Positions 7,499 through 15,182 of a stretch of 17,711 bases of DNA are shown here, in pieces. The notes beneath the pieces were generated by a model. That model saw only the letters and a program-made list of their open reading frames with translations. It was not told the DNA's origin and did not search any database. The number at the start of each line of letters is the position of its first letter. The stretch's first letter is position 1. The position numbers and the translations under genes are program-made. Source of the stretch: Mariprofundaceae bacterium (lineage in GTDB: Bacteria > Pseudomonadota > Zetaproteobacteria > Mariprofundales > Mariprofundaceae); contig JAUZQU010000136.1 in assembly GCA_030950835.1 (NCBI GenBank), positions 1 to 17,711 of the forward strand, written 5' to 3'.

Positions 7499-9079
7499 AT
7501 GATTGATCTGCTTGTTGTTGAGGATCAACCAGCTGTACGTGAAATCATCTCTGAGGTGGTTGAAGATTTAAATGTGCCCATGCGCATTGGGCAAGCGAGC
7601 AGTTTAAAAGAAGCGCGTGAGCTGCTTACCAACCAACATTGGGATGGCTTAGTGACTGACCTTAGCCTTGGTGATGGTCAATCTTTAGATTTGATTGCTG
7701 AGTTATATGAAGAGAACATTGATGTACCTCCTGTGATATTGGTCAGTGGTTTTTTATCCGCCAAACGTTTGCGCCAAGCTGAGGAATTACATGTTCACCA
7801 TGTGCTTGCCAAACCCTTTAATCCCGAAGCTTTGCTTGATTGCATACGCGATGCTTTAAGCATTGAAGATATGCCTAAACCGCAACAGCGCCGTTTATCT
7901 GAACAAAGCAACCGTTTATTGCCTGAAATGTTTGAAATGGATAGAAAGTTGGGTTTACTTTTTCGTATGTTTGATGAAATGCCCAAACAAAAAGACGTCT
8001 CTGGTGTATGCCATAGTGCGCTCAACCTTGCTATGGAAATGATTCATGCTCAAGGTGGTTATCTCGCGTTATATGAACGCAACCAAAAGAAATTGGTGCG
8101 GGTTGCCACCCAAGGGTTTAGTGATGAAGAAACATCGGTCGCAACTTGTGATATCCATGATACACCTTTTTCACCCTTGATTCATGGCTCTAAAGAATAT
8201 ATTGAATCCTTACCTTCAGAGTCTTTGTCTGCTGCATGTTGGCCGAATATTCAGCGTACGTCGTACATTGCTGTGCCCGTGTATTTACAAGGTATTTCTA
8301 TGGGGGTGTTATGTTTATTTGACCGTGCTAGCAACGAGCCTTTAGCAGATGAAAGCCGTTATATGTTGAGCCTATTGATTAAAAAACTGGATACATTGCT
8401 GGATAATCGCGCTGTGCATGCCGCGCTTGCTGAAAGTATGAACGAAACCCTGATTGCTCTGGTGCGTTCGCTTGAAGCGCGTGATAGATATACCAAAGAT
8501 CACAGCTCGCGTGTCAGTGCTTTGGCGGTACTTTTTGCCCAAACCCTTGGTTTGGATGACGACAGCGTACAATTGATTAAAACAGGTGGTTTATTGCATG
8601 ATATTGGCAAGGTTGGTATTGCTGATTCAGTGTTGCTCAAACCTGGTCGTTATAATGACCAAGAATATGCGACCATGAAAGCCCACCCTGCGATTGGCGA
8701 CTCAATTTTGAAAAACATGGATACTTTAGTGCGCGAACGTTTGATTGTGCGCCACCATCATGAGCGTTGGGATGGTAAAGGTTATCCAGATAAGCTTGGT
8801 AGCACAGATATTCCTTTTGAAGCACGTATTGTTTGTGTTGCCGATGCTATGGATGCCATGACTACGCATAGGGTTTATCGCATGGCAAAACCCTTATCTT
8901 TTTGTGCGGAACAATTAAGATTCAATGCAGGAAGTCAGTTTGACCCCCAAGTAGTCGATGTTGCTTTGGCTGCCATTGAACAAGGAAACATTTATACCCA
9001 AGCTTTAGCCGATGAAACGCATGAAGAGGGTGAAGGTGTGATGCCTGCATCATCGAATATGTGTAATATGCCATCATAA
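7499..9079 (+). CDS. REC-GAF-HD-GYP cyclic-di-GMP phosphodiesterase
   Basis: This 526-residue protein has three parts. A receiver domain (1-120) has acidic residues E8-D9, phospho-acceptor D54, S83 in place of the usual threonine, and K105. A GAF-like sensor domain lies at about 160-300. The HD-GYP domain (about 315-500) holds the full catalytic set: H335, H367-D368 (in HDIGK), H396, HHE at 420-422 and GYP at 428-430, followed by DAMTTHRVY. HD-GYP enzymes hydrolyse cyclic-di-GMP, using a di- or tri-metal centre, to pGpG and GMP. Phosphorylation of the receiver and a ligand or signal at GAF would control activity. It starts three bases after the previous stop. All catalytic residues are present, so an active enzyme is expected. 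Confidence 0.92.
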   Translation: MIDLLVVEDQPAVREIISEVVEDLNVPMRIGQASSLKEARELLTNQHWDGLVTDLSLGDGQSLDLIAELYEENIDVPPVILVSGFLSAKRLRQAEELHVHHVLAKPFNPEALLDCIRDALSIEDMPKPQQRRLSEQSNRLLPEMFEMDRKLGLLFRMFDEMPKQKDVSGVCHSALNLAMEMIHAQGGYLALYERNQKKLVRVATQGFSDEETSVATCDIHDTPFSPLIHGSKEYIESLPSESLSAACWPNIQRTSYIAVPVYLQGISMGVLCLFDRASNEPLADESRYMLSLLIKKLDTLLDNRAVHAALAESMNETLIALVRSLEARDRYTKDHSSRVSALAVLFAQTLGLDDDSVQLIKTGGLLHDIGKVGIADSVLLKPGRYNDQEYATMKAHPAIGDSILKNMDTLVRERLIVRHHHERWDGKGYPDKLGSTDIPFEARIVCVADAMDAMTTHRVYRMAKPLSFCAEQLRFNAGSQFDPQVVDVALAAIEQGNIYTQALADETHEEGEGVMPASSNMCNMPS

Positions 9080-9089
9080 GGAGAGTGAT

Positions 9090-9680
9090 ATGCCTGAACT
9101 ATCGTTAAATAAGCATGATGATAACCGTAGACAAGATTTTCGTATTGACGATATGATTCCTATGAGTGATCGACCTTTAACCAAGGACGAGTATGAAAGC
9201 AAAAAGAATCAAGTGGGGATTCGTTCGCGGCAAAGTTCGATGTTGCAAGAGATGGTGGGGCGTGATGTTTTTTCAGCGGACTTAAAAGATGTAATCAATA
9301 GTGATGTGGCAAGAGCGATGGAGTCGTTGGACGCTAAATTAAACTATCTGATTGGCGTAAACATGCTCAATGATGCCAATAGTAGTGATTTAAAAGAGCG
9401 TGCAGTGAATTTAAGTGTGACAGGTGCAAGTTTTTACAGTTCTGAACGTTATAAACTAGGTGATGCCATCAAAACCTGTCTGATGTTACCATCTTTTCCA
9501 CCTATTACGCTTGATTTGATTGGTGAAGTGGTATGGGTATCGGGAGAAAAGAAGGGTAAGATGCATATTGGTGTACGCTTTTTTTATCGCTGTGATGAAG
9601 AAGAAGATAGTATTGCGAAATATGTATTCAGAAGACACAGGGAAAGCCTGCGCTTGCGTGTTAAAAATGCAGATCGTTAG
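9090..9680 (+). CDS. Atypical PilZ protein, probable cyclic-di-GMP receptor (tPilZ-like)
   Basis: This has 196 residues, started by ATG 9090 with AAGGAGAG at 9078-9085. Near the N terminus NRRQDFRIDD supplies the RxxxR motif (R14, R18). The second PilZ motif, NLSVTG, is at residues 107-112, followed by a beta-strand-rich part (about 112-185). In ordinary PilZ domains these motifs are about 20-35 residues apart; here about 90 residues with a helical look separate them. That layout and the RRxxFRIDD opening recall the tetrameric PilZ (tPilZ) type described in xanthomonads, in which long helices drive oligomerisation. It is the last gene of the sigma-28 operon, next to an HD-GYP phosphodiesterase, so it probably reads the cyclic-di-GMP level that the enzyme sets. 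Whether it binds the nucleotide remains an inference. Confidence 0.8.
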   Translation: MPELSLNKHDDNRRQDFRIDDMIPMSDRPLTKDEYESKKNQVGIRSRQSSMLQEMVGRDVFSADLKDVINSDVARAMESLDAKLNYLIGVNMLNDANSSDLKERAVNLSVTGASFYSSERYKLGDAIKTCLMLPSFPPITLDLIGEVVWVSGEKKGKMHIGVRFFYRCDEEEDSIAKYVFRRHRESLRLRVKNADR

Positions 9681-9690
9681 CCAAATGCAA

Positions 9691-10752
9691 CTAATAACCT
9701 TCTTTTTTGAGCAATAAATACCCTGAAAGCCCTAAAAAGAATATAGAGGGCAACCAAGCGGCATACATGGCGGGCAAACGTTCATGATCGACCATCATAC
9801 CGAGCAACATGCCAAAAATGTAAAAAGCAATGCCCAACACTATCGCTACCATCAAACCTTTGGAGTTGGCAGCGATACGACTCCCCATGTTTTCACATAA
9901 GCTGTATGCCAGCAATACCATGATCAAACAAGCGATGGGAACCGCCATCTTTCGGTTGAATTGATACACATAAGATTGCGATTCAAGCCCTGCATCGGCT
10001 AAATCTTGGGCGAAATCATATAACTCTAACCATTGCATGTTTCTGGGGTCTGGCGTGGCAACGGTTGCAGGGTTTAATGATGTTACAATACGCATATTGC
10101 TTTGCTCGCGGGTATGCAAAGCTGTCTGCTGATTGGCAGGAAGACTGATATAAGCATGTTCTAAATGCCAAGCTCCAGCTTCATAATGTGCTTTGGCTGC
10201 ATCAATACGCTGCAACCACTGGCTATTGGCGTTCACCTTCAATATGGTTAATGCAAAATAATCATGGGTTAATGGGCTTAAGTGTAAAAACATCTGTTCA
10301 TCACGCAGCCATTGTTCGCCTTGTACAGGTGCTTGTTTTTGACTGATATGTACACGTTCAATATAAGATAAACGAGGATTGGTGGTGGGTTCTACCCATT
10401 CACCAAAAGCAAAGGTCAACAATGCCAAACAAGTCGCCGCCAAAAGCAATGGTTTTAACATGATAGGCATGGCAATGCCTGCAGCGCGTAAAGCTGCCAT
10501 TTCATGATGGTGTGACATATCCGTTAAATGGATAGCCACAGCAATCAGAATCACCACAGGCATAAAGTCCGAGACCATAAAAGGTGCTTTCAAGAGCACA
10601 TATTCAGCCAATAAAGGCAGGGTTAAACCATCACCAATATAACGCATTTTATCAATGGACTCTGCCAACATGAACAGTGCTACTATGGCCATGGTCACGG
10701 CAAACATGCGTGATAAACTGGATAAAAACATCCAGCGAAATAAAACTGTCAT
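9691..10752 (-). CDS. lptG: LptG, lipopolysaccharide-export ABC permease
   Basis: This 353-residue YjgP/YjgQ-family protein has three membrane helices in the first 120 residues, a large periplasmic beta-rich domain (about 125-265) and three more helices at the end, the LptF/LptG topology. Features such as MSHHHEMAALRAAGI after the second helix are typical of the coupling region that contacts the LptB ATPase. With LptF and LptB it extracts lipopolysaccharide from the inner membrane and passes it to LptC. LptG is preferred over LptF by overall resemblance, though the two are hard to separate without alignment. LptF is not adjacent, which is less common. It ends 10 bases from the convergent PilZ gene. 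No clear Shine-Dalgarno sequence precedes the ATG. Confidence 0.85.
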   Translation of the reverse strand: MTVLFRWMFLSSLSRMFAVTMAIVALFMLAESIDKMRYIGDGLTLPLLAEYVLLKAPFMVSDFMPVVILIAVAIHLTDMSHHHEMAALRAAGIAMPIMLKPLLLAATCLALLTFAFGEWVEPTTNPRLSYIERVHISQKQAPVQGEQWLRDEQMFLHLSPLTHDYFALTILKVNANSQWLQRIDAAKAHYEAGAWHLEHAYISLPANQQTALHTREQSNMRIVTSLNPATVATPDPRNMQWLELYDFAQDLADAGLESQSYVYQFNRKMAVPIACLIMVLLAYSLCENMGSRIAANSKGLMVAIVLGIAFYIFGMLLGMMVDHERLPAMYAAWLPSIFFLGLSGYLLLKKEGY

Positions 10753-10786
10753 GGTGCTTGAATAGGCTGTTTAACGGCGTTGATGA

Positions 10787-11227
10787 TTAGTCTTTGACCA
10801 TCACTTCAATGCTTTGACTGGCATGTTCACCATAAGATTGGTGATAACCATCGGCAAATTGCAGCGTTAAGGTATGTTTACCAGGGCTAAGGTTGATGCT
10901 AGTGCTGGTTTGACCTTTGCCGAAGTGGATATGTCTGGCATCTTTAGGCACTGCCTCACCTTGAGGAACAAAAGCGCCGTCAATAATCAAATGATGATGC
11001 CCTGTGCCTTCAACCAAGGTGCCTGCTTGGCGTACTTTCATGCCATGAATACCCATTTCCACTTGTACCTTTTGTGCTACAGTGGCTTGATGCAAAGGGC
11101 TGATGAAATAAGCGCCTTGTTTGCTTTGTTCTTTGTGTTCGCCTTCAAGATGACCTGCTGCCATCGTTAGTCCTGAGGCTAAGCTTAAGCTTACGCCAAG
11201 TAAGATTGTTTTGAGCCATGTTTGCAT
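10787..11227 (-). CDS. Secreted DUF4399 protein
   Basis: This encodes 146 residues. AGGAG at 11239-11235 sits seven bases before ATG 11227, so that start is preferred over the in-frame GTG at 11233. The N terminus is a Sec signal peptide (hydrophobic core near residues 7-20, likely cut after MAA). The mature protein contains EGTGHHHLIIDG and ARHIHFGKGQTS, histidine-rich turns that are typical of DUF4399, and a late KHTLTLQFADGYHQSYG block. The predicted fold is a small beta sandwich in the periplasm. The histidines suggest metal binding, but no function is established for the family. It lies between selO and lptG with gaps of 36 and 34 bases and is probably cotranscribed. Confidence 0.8.
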   Translation of the reverse strand: MQTWLKTILLGVSLSLASGLTMAAGHLEGEHKEQSKQGAYFISPLHQATVAQKVQVEMGIHGMKVRQAGTLVEGTGHHHLIIDGAFVPQGEAVPKDARHIHFGKGQTSTSINLSPGKHTLTLQFADGYHQSYGEHASQSIEVMVKD

Positions 11228-11263
11228 TTTCACTCTCCTGTTGAATACTTATCCAAGGCAAAA

Positions 11264-12856
11264 CTATGAACTACAAGACAACATTGAACAACCTGCACGT
11301 TGTCTTGCCCACTCGGGGCGTTTCTCGGCAAAGCTTTCTTTGCCCTCTTGTGTCACATACGGTTGTCGCAAAACATCCCGCAAGGCATGTAACATGGTCA
11401 TATCCCCTTGATCAGCCTGATCAATCGCCAGCTGCGCCAAATAATTACGCAACACATACTTAGGATTCACTTGATTCATGTTCTTTTTTCGTAACTCATG
11501 GCTCAAACCATCGGCTTGTAAACGTTGCACATAGCGCTCAAACCAAGCCATCCAAGCTTGTTTGACCTGATCATTGGCTGCATCCTGCTCATAAAATGCA
11601 TCTTGGATGACATGCCAACACTGACTTGGCTCAAAAGCCGTGATATTTGCCAAATCACGATAAAATATGGTCATATCGGTTTCTACGCGTTGTAACAACG
11701 CTATCAAATCAGCACATAAAGCGGCATCGCTGTCTGCTTGATACGCCTTGAAACCTAACTTCTCTGCCATCATATGCTGTTCTGCTTGCGTATAATCCAC
11801 CATAAAAGCATCCAATACCGCTTGTAATGGAGTAATATCTTGAAACAAAGGGGCGATAGCTTGGGCAAGTTGCGCCAAGTTCCAATGACAAATGCTGGCT
11901 TGTTTGCCAAAGGCATAACGATGAAACTGTTTGTCGGTAGTATTGGGGGTCCAATCGGGATTATAATCTTCTAACCAACCATAAGGCCCATAATCTATGG
12001 TTAAACCCAAAATCGACATATTATCTGTATTCATCACCCCATGTACAAAACCTACACGTTGCCAATGCACCACCATAGTTTTGGTCAAAGCACATACCTC
12101 GCTAAACCAAGCCAGATAAGTGTTTTCATCGATATGTTCTTCTCCACTTTTCCCTTTTAGCAGATAGGGAAAGTGGCTTTGAATGGTATAGTGCATTAAA
12201 CGTTTTAAATTGGCGAAATCATGGCGGGAGGCAAAGATTTGGAAGCTACCAAAGCGCAAGAAAGACGGCGCAACACGGCAAACTACCGCCCCTTTTTCAT
12301 AAGCGGCATTGCCATCATAGAACATATCCCGCATGACTTGTTCACCCGTCAAACACAGGCTTAAAGCGCGGGTTGTAGGCACACCCAAGTGAAACATGGC
12401 TTCGCTGCACAAGAATTCACGCAATGAGGAGCGTAATACTGCTAAACCATCTGCAGTACGCGAATAAGGCGTTGCCCCTGCACCTTTGAGTTGTAATACC
12501 CAAGCTTCTCCTGCTTGGTTGAGCACTTCGCCCAAATTAATGGCACGACCATCACCCAATTGCCCTGCCCAATTGCCAAATTGATGTCCACCATAACACA
12601 TGGCATAGGGTTGCATACCATCCATCAAGGCATTGCCTGAAAAGACTTCCTTGAACCATACAGACTGGCAATCCTCTTGATTTAAATCAATGGAATTAGC
12701 CACTTCAGGGCTATAAATTAACAATTCAGGTTGGCAGGTTGCTGTTGGTTTGACCCAAGAGTAACCCGCTTCAAATACTTGTCGGCGTTGGTTGCTGGTA
12801 TTGTCATCTGCTGGCAAGCTGTTTGTAAAATGATGATTAAAATTAAGATTTTTCAA
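11264..12856 (-). CDS. selO: SelO, protein adenylyltransferase (YdiU/UPF0061 family)
   Basis: This has 530 residues, a normal length. SelO has a kinase fold with inverted ATP binding and transfers AMP to Ser, Thr or Tyr residues, which affects redox balance. Key parts are visible: the glycine/lysine region with LQLKGAGATPYSR (about 121-133), the active-site block HGVMNTDN (272-279) and the metal-binding DYGP (288-291). The C terminus has cysteines C523 and C528; C528, the third residue from the end, stands where many eukaryotic versions have selenocysteine, so this is a cysteine form. The start is TTG 12856, overlapping the TGA of the SMR gene; the N-terminal LNFNHHFTNSLPAD matches the usual SelO opening and no ATG occurs until about residue 78. 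Translation is probably coupled to the SMR gene. Confidence 0.93.
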   Translation of the reverse strand: MKNLNFNHHFTNSLPADDNTSNQRRQVFEAGYSWVKPTATCQPELLIYSPEVANSIDLNQEDCQSVWFKEVFSGNALMDGMQPYAMCYGGHQFGNWAGQLGDGRAINLGEVLNQAGEAWVLQLKGAGATPYSRTADGLAVLRSSLREFLCSEAMFHLGVPTTRALSLCLTGEQVMRDMFYDGNAAYEKGAVVCRVAPSFLRFGSFQIFASRHDFANLKRLMHYTIQSHFPYLLKGKSGEEHIDENTYLAWFSEVCALTKTMVVHWQRVGFVHGVMNTDNMSILGLTIDYGPYGWLEDYNPDWTPNTTDKQFHRYAFGKQASICHWNLAQLAQAIAPLFQDITPLQAVLDAFMVDYTQAEQHMMAEKLGFKAYQADSDAALCADLIALLQRVETDMTIFYRDLANITAFEPSQCWHVIQDAFYEQDAANDQVKQAWMAWFERYVQRLQADGLSHELRKKNMNQVNPKYVLRNYLAQLAIDQADQGDMTMLHALRDVLRQPYVTQEGKESFAEKRPEWARQRAGCSMLSCSS

Positions 12857-13179
12857 TGTTTAGACCCACTCAAATTCAAACCCACCACCCCAGCAATAAT
12901 CAATGTTAAACTCACTATTTTTACTATGCTGGCAGGTTCTTTAAAATAGATGATGCCAATCAAGGCAATCAATGCCGTACCCACGCCAGCCCATACAGCA
13001 TAAGCAATACTTAACTCAATTTTCTTCAGAGAAAGGGTTAAAAATATGATGGAAACAACATAAAAAAATGCCATCCACAATGAAGGGATGAGCTTGGTAA
13101 AGGCATCTGAAAACTTCATCGCCACAGTGCCTGCAACTTCAAAGACAATTGCCGAACATAAAAAAAGCCAATGCTGCAT
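12853..13179 (-). CDS. Small multidrug resistance (SMR) efflux protein, EmrE-like
   Basis: This 108-residue protein has four membrane helices. The essential proton/substrate glutamate is E14, and Y40, Y60 and W63 sit at the same positions as in EmrE, so it probably belongs to the drug-exporting Qac/EmrE subgroup rather than the guanidinium-exporting SugE/Gdx subgroup; that choice is an inference. It works as an antiparallel or dual-topology dimer that exchanges protons for hydrophobic cations. AAGGAG lies nine bases before the ATG. Its stop overlaps the selO start. It is the first gene of the minus-strand group down to lptG, and its start is only 34 bases from the divergent rsmA start. Confidence 0.88.
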   Translation of the reverse strand: MQHWLFLCSAIVFEVAGTVAMKFSDAFTKLIPSLWMAFFYVVSIIFLTLSLKKIELSIAYAVWAGVGTALIALIGIIYFKEPASIVKIVSLTLIIAGVVGLNLSGSKH

Positions 13180-13213
13180 GGATGTTTACTCCTTGGGTTG
13201 TAGTGTTGCCGGC

Positions 13214-14002
13214 ATGTCTGAATCATTTCGCGCCAATAAAGCCTTAGGGCAACACTTTCTTATCAGTGAAAAAGCTATCCGCACTATTGCAGAAGCTATT
13301 CCTCAAGGTCAATCAGCGATTGAAATTGGTCCAGGGCCTGGCGCAATTACCACGTCCGTTTTAGCACGTGTTGGACATTTAACCATCATTGAAAAAGATG
13401 ATAGGTTTGCCGAATATTGGCAGGATAAGACCAATATTTATAATCACTTAAGTGTTGTTCATGGTGATGTTCTGGAAGTGCTAGAGTCGGCTGTGCAGCA
13501 AGCGCAGCCTGATTGGATTGTGGGCAACCTACCTTACAACATCAGCGGACCTTTAACGGCACAGTTGGCAAGTTTCTCGCTTACTGGCGGCATGATATTG
13601 ATGTATCAACGTGAAGTTGGGCAGCGTATTGTCGCTGAGTCTGGGAGTAAGATTTATGGTGGTTTGTCGGTGTTGGTTCGCCACTTTTACAGCCCTAAAC
13701 GCCTCATTACCTTGCCACCAGGCGCCTTTAACCCGCCTCCCAAGGTACATTCCATGGTGATTCAACTTTTGCCACATGGTAATACCCCTGATTGTGCTTA
13801 CGCTGACCTGCAAACTACAGTACGCCAAGGTTTTGCGCACAGGCGAAAGACCATTTTCAATCAGTTTCGCGGTGAATTGACGCAGGACGACTTTATATCG
13901 GTCAACATAGACCCCCAAAAACGTCCAGAACAGCTTGATTATGCAGATTGGGTGAAGATTACGTTGTTACGCAAGGGAACTGTGAAAATTCAGCATGATT
14001 AA
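13214..14002 (+). CDS. rsmA: RsmA/KsgA, 16S rRNA dimethyladenosine methyltransferase
   Basis: This encodes 262 residues, close to the usual 265-275. The enzyme uses S-adenosylmethionine to dimethylate the two adjacent adenines in the 3'-terminal loop of 16S rRNA (A1518 and A1519 in E. coli numbering). N-terminal KALGQHFL (residues 9-16), motif I EIGPGPGAIT (37-46) and the catalytic NLPYNIS (105-111) are all present, with FNPPPKVHS later. The start chosen is ATG 13214, giving MSESFRANKALGQ; the open frame reaches back to 13088, but those codons lie inside the divergent SMR gene. No good Shine-Dalgarno sequence precedes it. It stands apart from its frequent partners (surA, pdxA, apaH). Confidence 0.93.
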   Translation: MSESFRANKALGQHFLISEKAIRTIAEAIPQGQSAIEIGPGPGAITTSVLARVGHLTIIEKDDRFAEYWQDKTNIYNHLSVVHGDVLEVLESAVQQAQPDWIVGNLPYNISGPLTAQLASFSLTGGMILMYQREVGQRIVAESGSKIYGGLSVLVRHFYSPKRLITLPPGAFNPPPKVHSMVIQLLPHGNTPDCAYADLQTTVRQGFAHRRKTIFNQFRGELTQDDFISVNIDPQKRPEQLDYADWVKITLLRKGTVKIQHD

Positions 14003-14030
14003 AGTGTACAATTAAGGCATAACCCTCTTA

Positions 14031-14046
14031 CTTGCCATGTGGCAAG
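14031..14046. other. Perfect 6-bp inverted repeat downstream of rsmA
   Basis: CTTGCC, loop ATGT, GGCAAG form a perfect short stem 29 bases after the rsmA stop. No T-run follows on either strand, so it is not a standard intrinsic terminator. It lies 65 bases before the channel gene and may be a protein-binding site, a transcript-end stabiliser or chance. Confidence 0.35.
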
Positions 14047-14111
14047 GCTACCCAATATCAAAACACACACTAATATGCGCGCATTTTCAATGCTGCTGGA
14101 GTATTACAACC

Positions 14112-14951
14112 ATGACTTTTAACTATATTGCTTGGCAAAACAAATTGATGCAGTTGCGCAGCAATCAAATCTTTGAGATGACAGTGATTGGTATTATTAT
14201 TATCTCTGCCTTGATGATTGGCGCGTCTACTTATGATATGAACCCACGCTGGATGGCGCTTATCCACCTCTTAGATACTGCGATTACTATTTTTTTCCTG
14301 ATTGAAATTATCATTCGTATGCTGGCAGAAGAACGTTTTTTGAATTTTTTCAAAAGTGCATGGAATATATTTGATTTTCTGATTGTCACTGTAAGTTTGA
14401 TTCCGATTGATGATAGCGAAATGGTATTGTTGGCACGTTTGATTCGTATTTTTCGCGTATTACGCTTGATTTCTATCATCCCTGAGCTTCGGGTATTGAT
14501 TAACTCCTTACTTATCGCCATTCCTCGTATGGGTTATGTTTTGGTGTTGATGTTTATTATTTTTTACATCTATGCCGCTGTGGGCAGCTTTTTGTTTGAA
14601 GCCATTAACCCTGTATTATGGGGTGATATTAGCATTTCGATGTTAACTTTATTTCGCGTTTCTACCTTTGAAGATTGGACGGACGTGATGTATGAAACCA
14701 TGGACATCTATGCTTGGAGTTGGTTGTATTATTTGACATTTATCTTCTTAACCACCTTTGTTTTCATGAATATGATGATTGGTATTATTTTAGAAGTGAT
14801 GCAAAGTGAGCATGAAAAAATGAGCCATGAAACAGGCGAAGGCGAAGCTGCAGAAGTGCGTTGGATTAAAGAGCATACTGCTTCCATAGAGCAACGCTTG
14901 GAACGTATGGAAGGTTTGCTGGAACAAGCTCTACAAGCGAATAAAAGGTAG
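14112..14951 (+). CDS. Voltage-gated cation channel, single-domain (BacNav-like) with acidic filter
   Basis: This 279-residue protein has six membrane helices and should form a homotetramer in the inner membrane. S4 (about residues 107-120) carries regularly spaced arginines R109, R112, R115 and R118, the voltage sensor. The pore loop reads FRVSTFEDWTDV, so the selectivity filter is TFEDWTD (185-191), compared with TLESWSM in the sodium channel NavAb. After S6 (FMNMMIGIILEVMQ) comes a hydrophilic linker and a helix, IEQRLERMEGLLEQALQ, fitting the C-terminal coiled coil of this family. The start is ATG 14112, with GGAG at 14098-14101; the frame is open to 14037 but upstream residues do not look like a channel start. 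The two extra aspartates predict divalent permeability, possibly calcium. Confidence 0.88.
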   Translation: MTFNYIAWQNKLMQLRSNQIFEMTVIGIIIISALMIGASTYDMNPRWMALIHLLDTAITIFFLIEIIIRMLAEERFLNFFKSAWNIFDFLIVTVSLIPIDDSEMVLLARLIRIFRVLRLISIIPELRVLINSLLIAIPRMGYVLVLMFIIFYIYAAVGSFLFEAINPVLWGDISISMLTLFRVSTFEDWTDVMYETMDIYAWSWLYYLTFIFLTTFVFMNMMIGIILEVMQSEHEKMSHETGEGEAAEVRWIKEHTASIEQRLERMEGLLEQALQANKR

Positions 14952-15083
14952 TTTTCAACTGGCTGTAGGTGAAGTGCGGCTAGAAAACATGGGTGACAAC
15001 TGCTAAATGCGGGTATTTCGCCACAATTTAGGCATATATTGTTGAAAATAAGCATACGACACTTACAAAACTTACACAAAAGA

Positions 15084-15111
15084 TTGCTCTACATGTAAAC
15101 ATCGCTATAAT
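15084..15111 (+). promoter_or_regulatory. Sigma-70-type promoter for rplY-pth-ychF
   Basis: A perfect -10 box TATAAT (15106-15111) follows TTGCTC (15084-15089) after 16 bases. The -35 box is weak, keeping only the TTG. Transcription should start near 15118 and give a leader of about 79 bases. It is the best-looking sigma-70 promoter in the 245-base gap between the channel gene and rplY. Confidence 0.6.
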
Positions 15112-15153
15112 GCGCGAGCTTTCATGCATTTTATAGGCTAAAAGCGATCCGTA

Positions 15154-15169
15154 AACGGGCAAACCCGTT
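15154..15169 (+). promoter_or_regulatory. Hairpin in the rplY leader
   Basis: AACGGG, loop CAAA, CCCGTT form a perfect 6-bp stem 27 bases before the rplY start and just upstream of its ribosome site. No T-run follows, so it is unlikely to be a terminator. A leader stem before a ribosomal-protein gene could be an autogenous control site, as known for several ribosomal proteins, but no such case is established from this sequence. Confidence 0.45.
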
Positions 15170-15170
15170 G

Positions 15171-15182
15171 GATGATATCATC
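15171..15182. repeat. 12-bp perfect palindrome before the rplY ribosome site
   Basis: GATGATATCATC is its own reverse complement. It starts two bases after the leader hairpin and ends three bases before the ribosome site TTGGAG (15186-15190 core). It could be an operator or could pair within the leader RNA. It may also be chance. Confidence 0.4.

Noticed and set aside
13088..13213. Upstream extension of rsmA by 42 residues
   Set aside because: It lies mostly inside the divergent SMR gene and has no resemblance to RsmA; ATG 13214 gives the normal N terminus.
14001..14028. TAAAGTGT as a second sigma-28 promoter before the channel gene
   Set aside because: There is no CCGATA-like element at the right spacing.
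15003..15031. Stem CTAAAT/ATTTAG as a terminator after the channel gene
   Set aside because: The stem is AU-rich with a 17-base interior and no T-run follows on the plus strand.
14952..15083. tRNA or small RNA gene in the gap before rplY
   Set aside because: No cloverleaf, CCA end or other recognisable RNA signature is seen.
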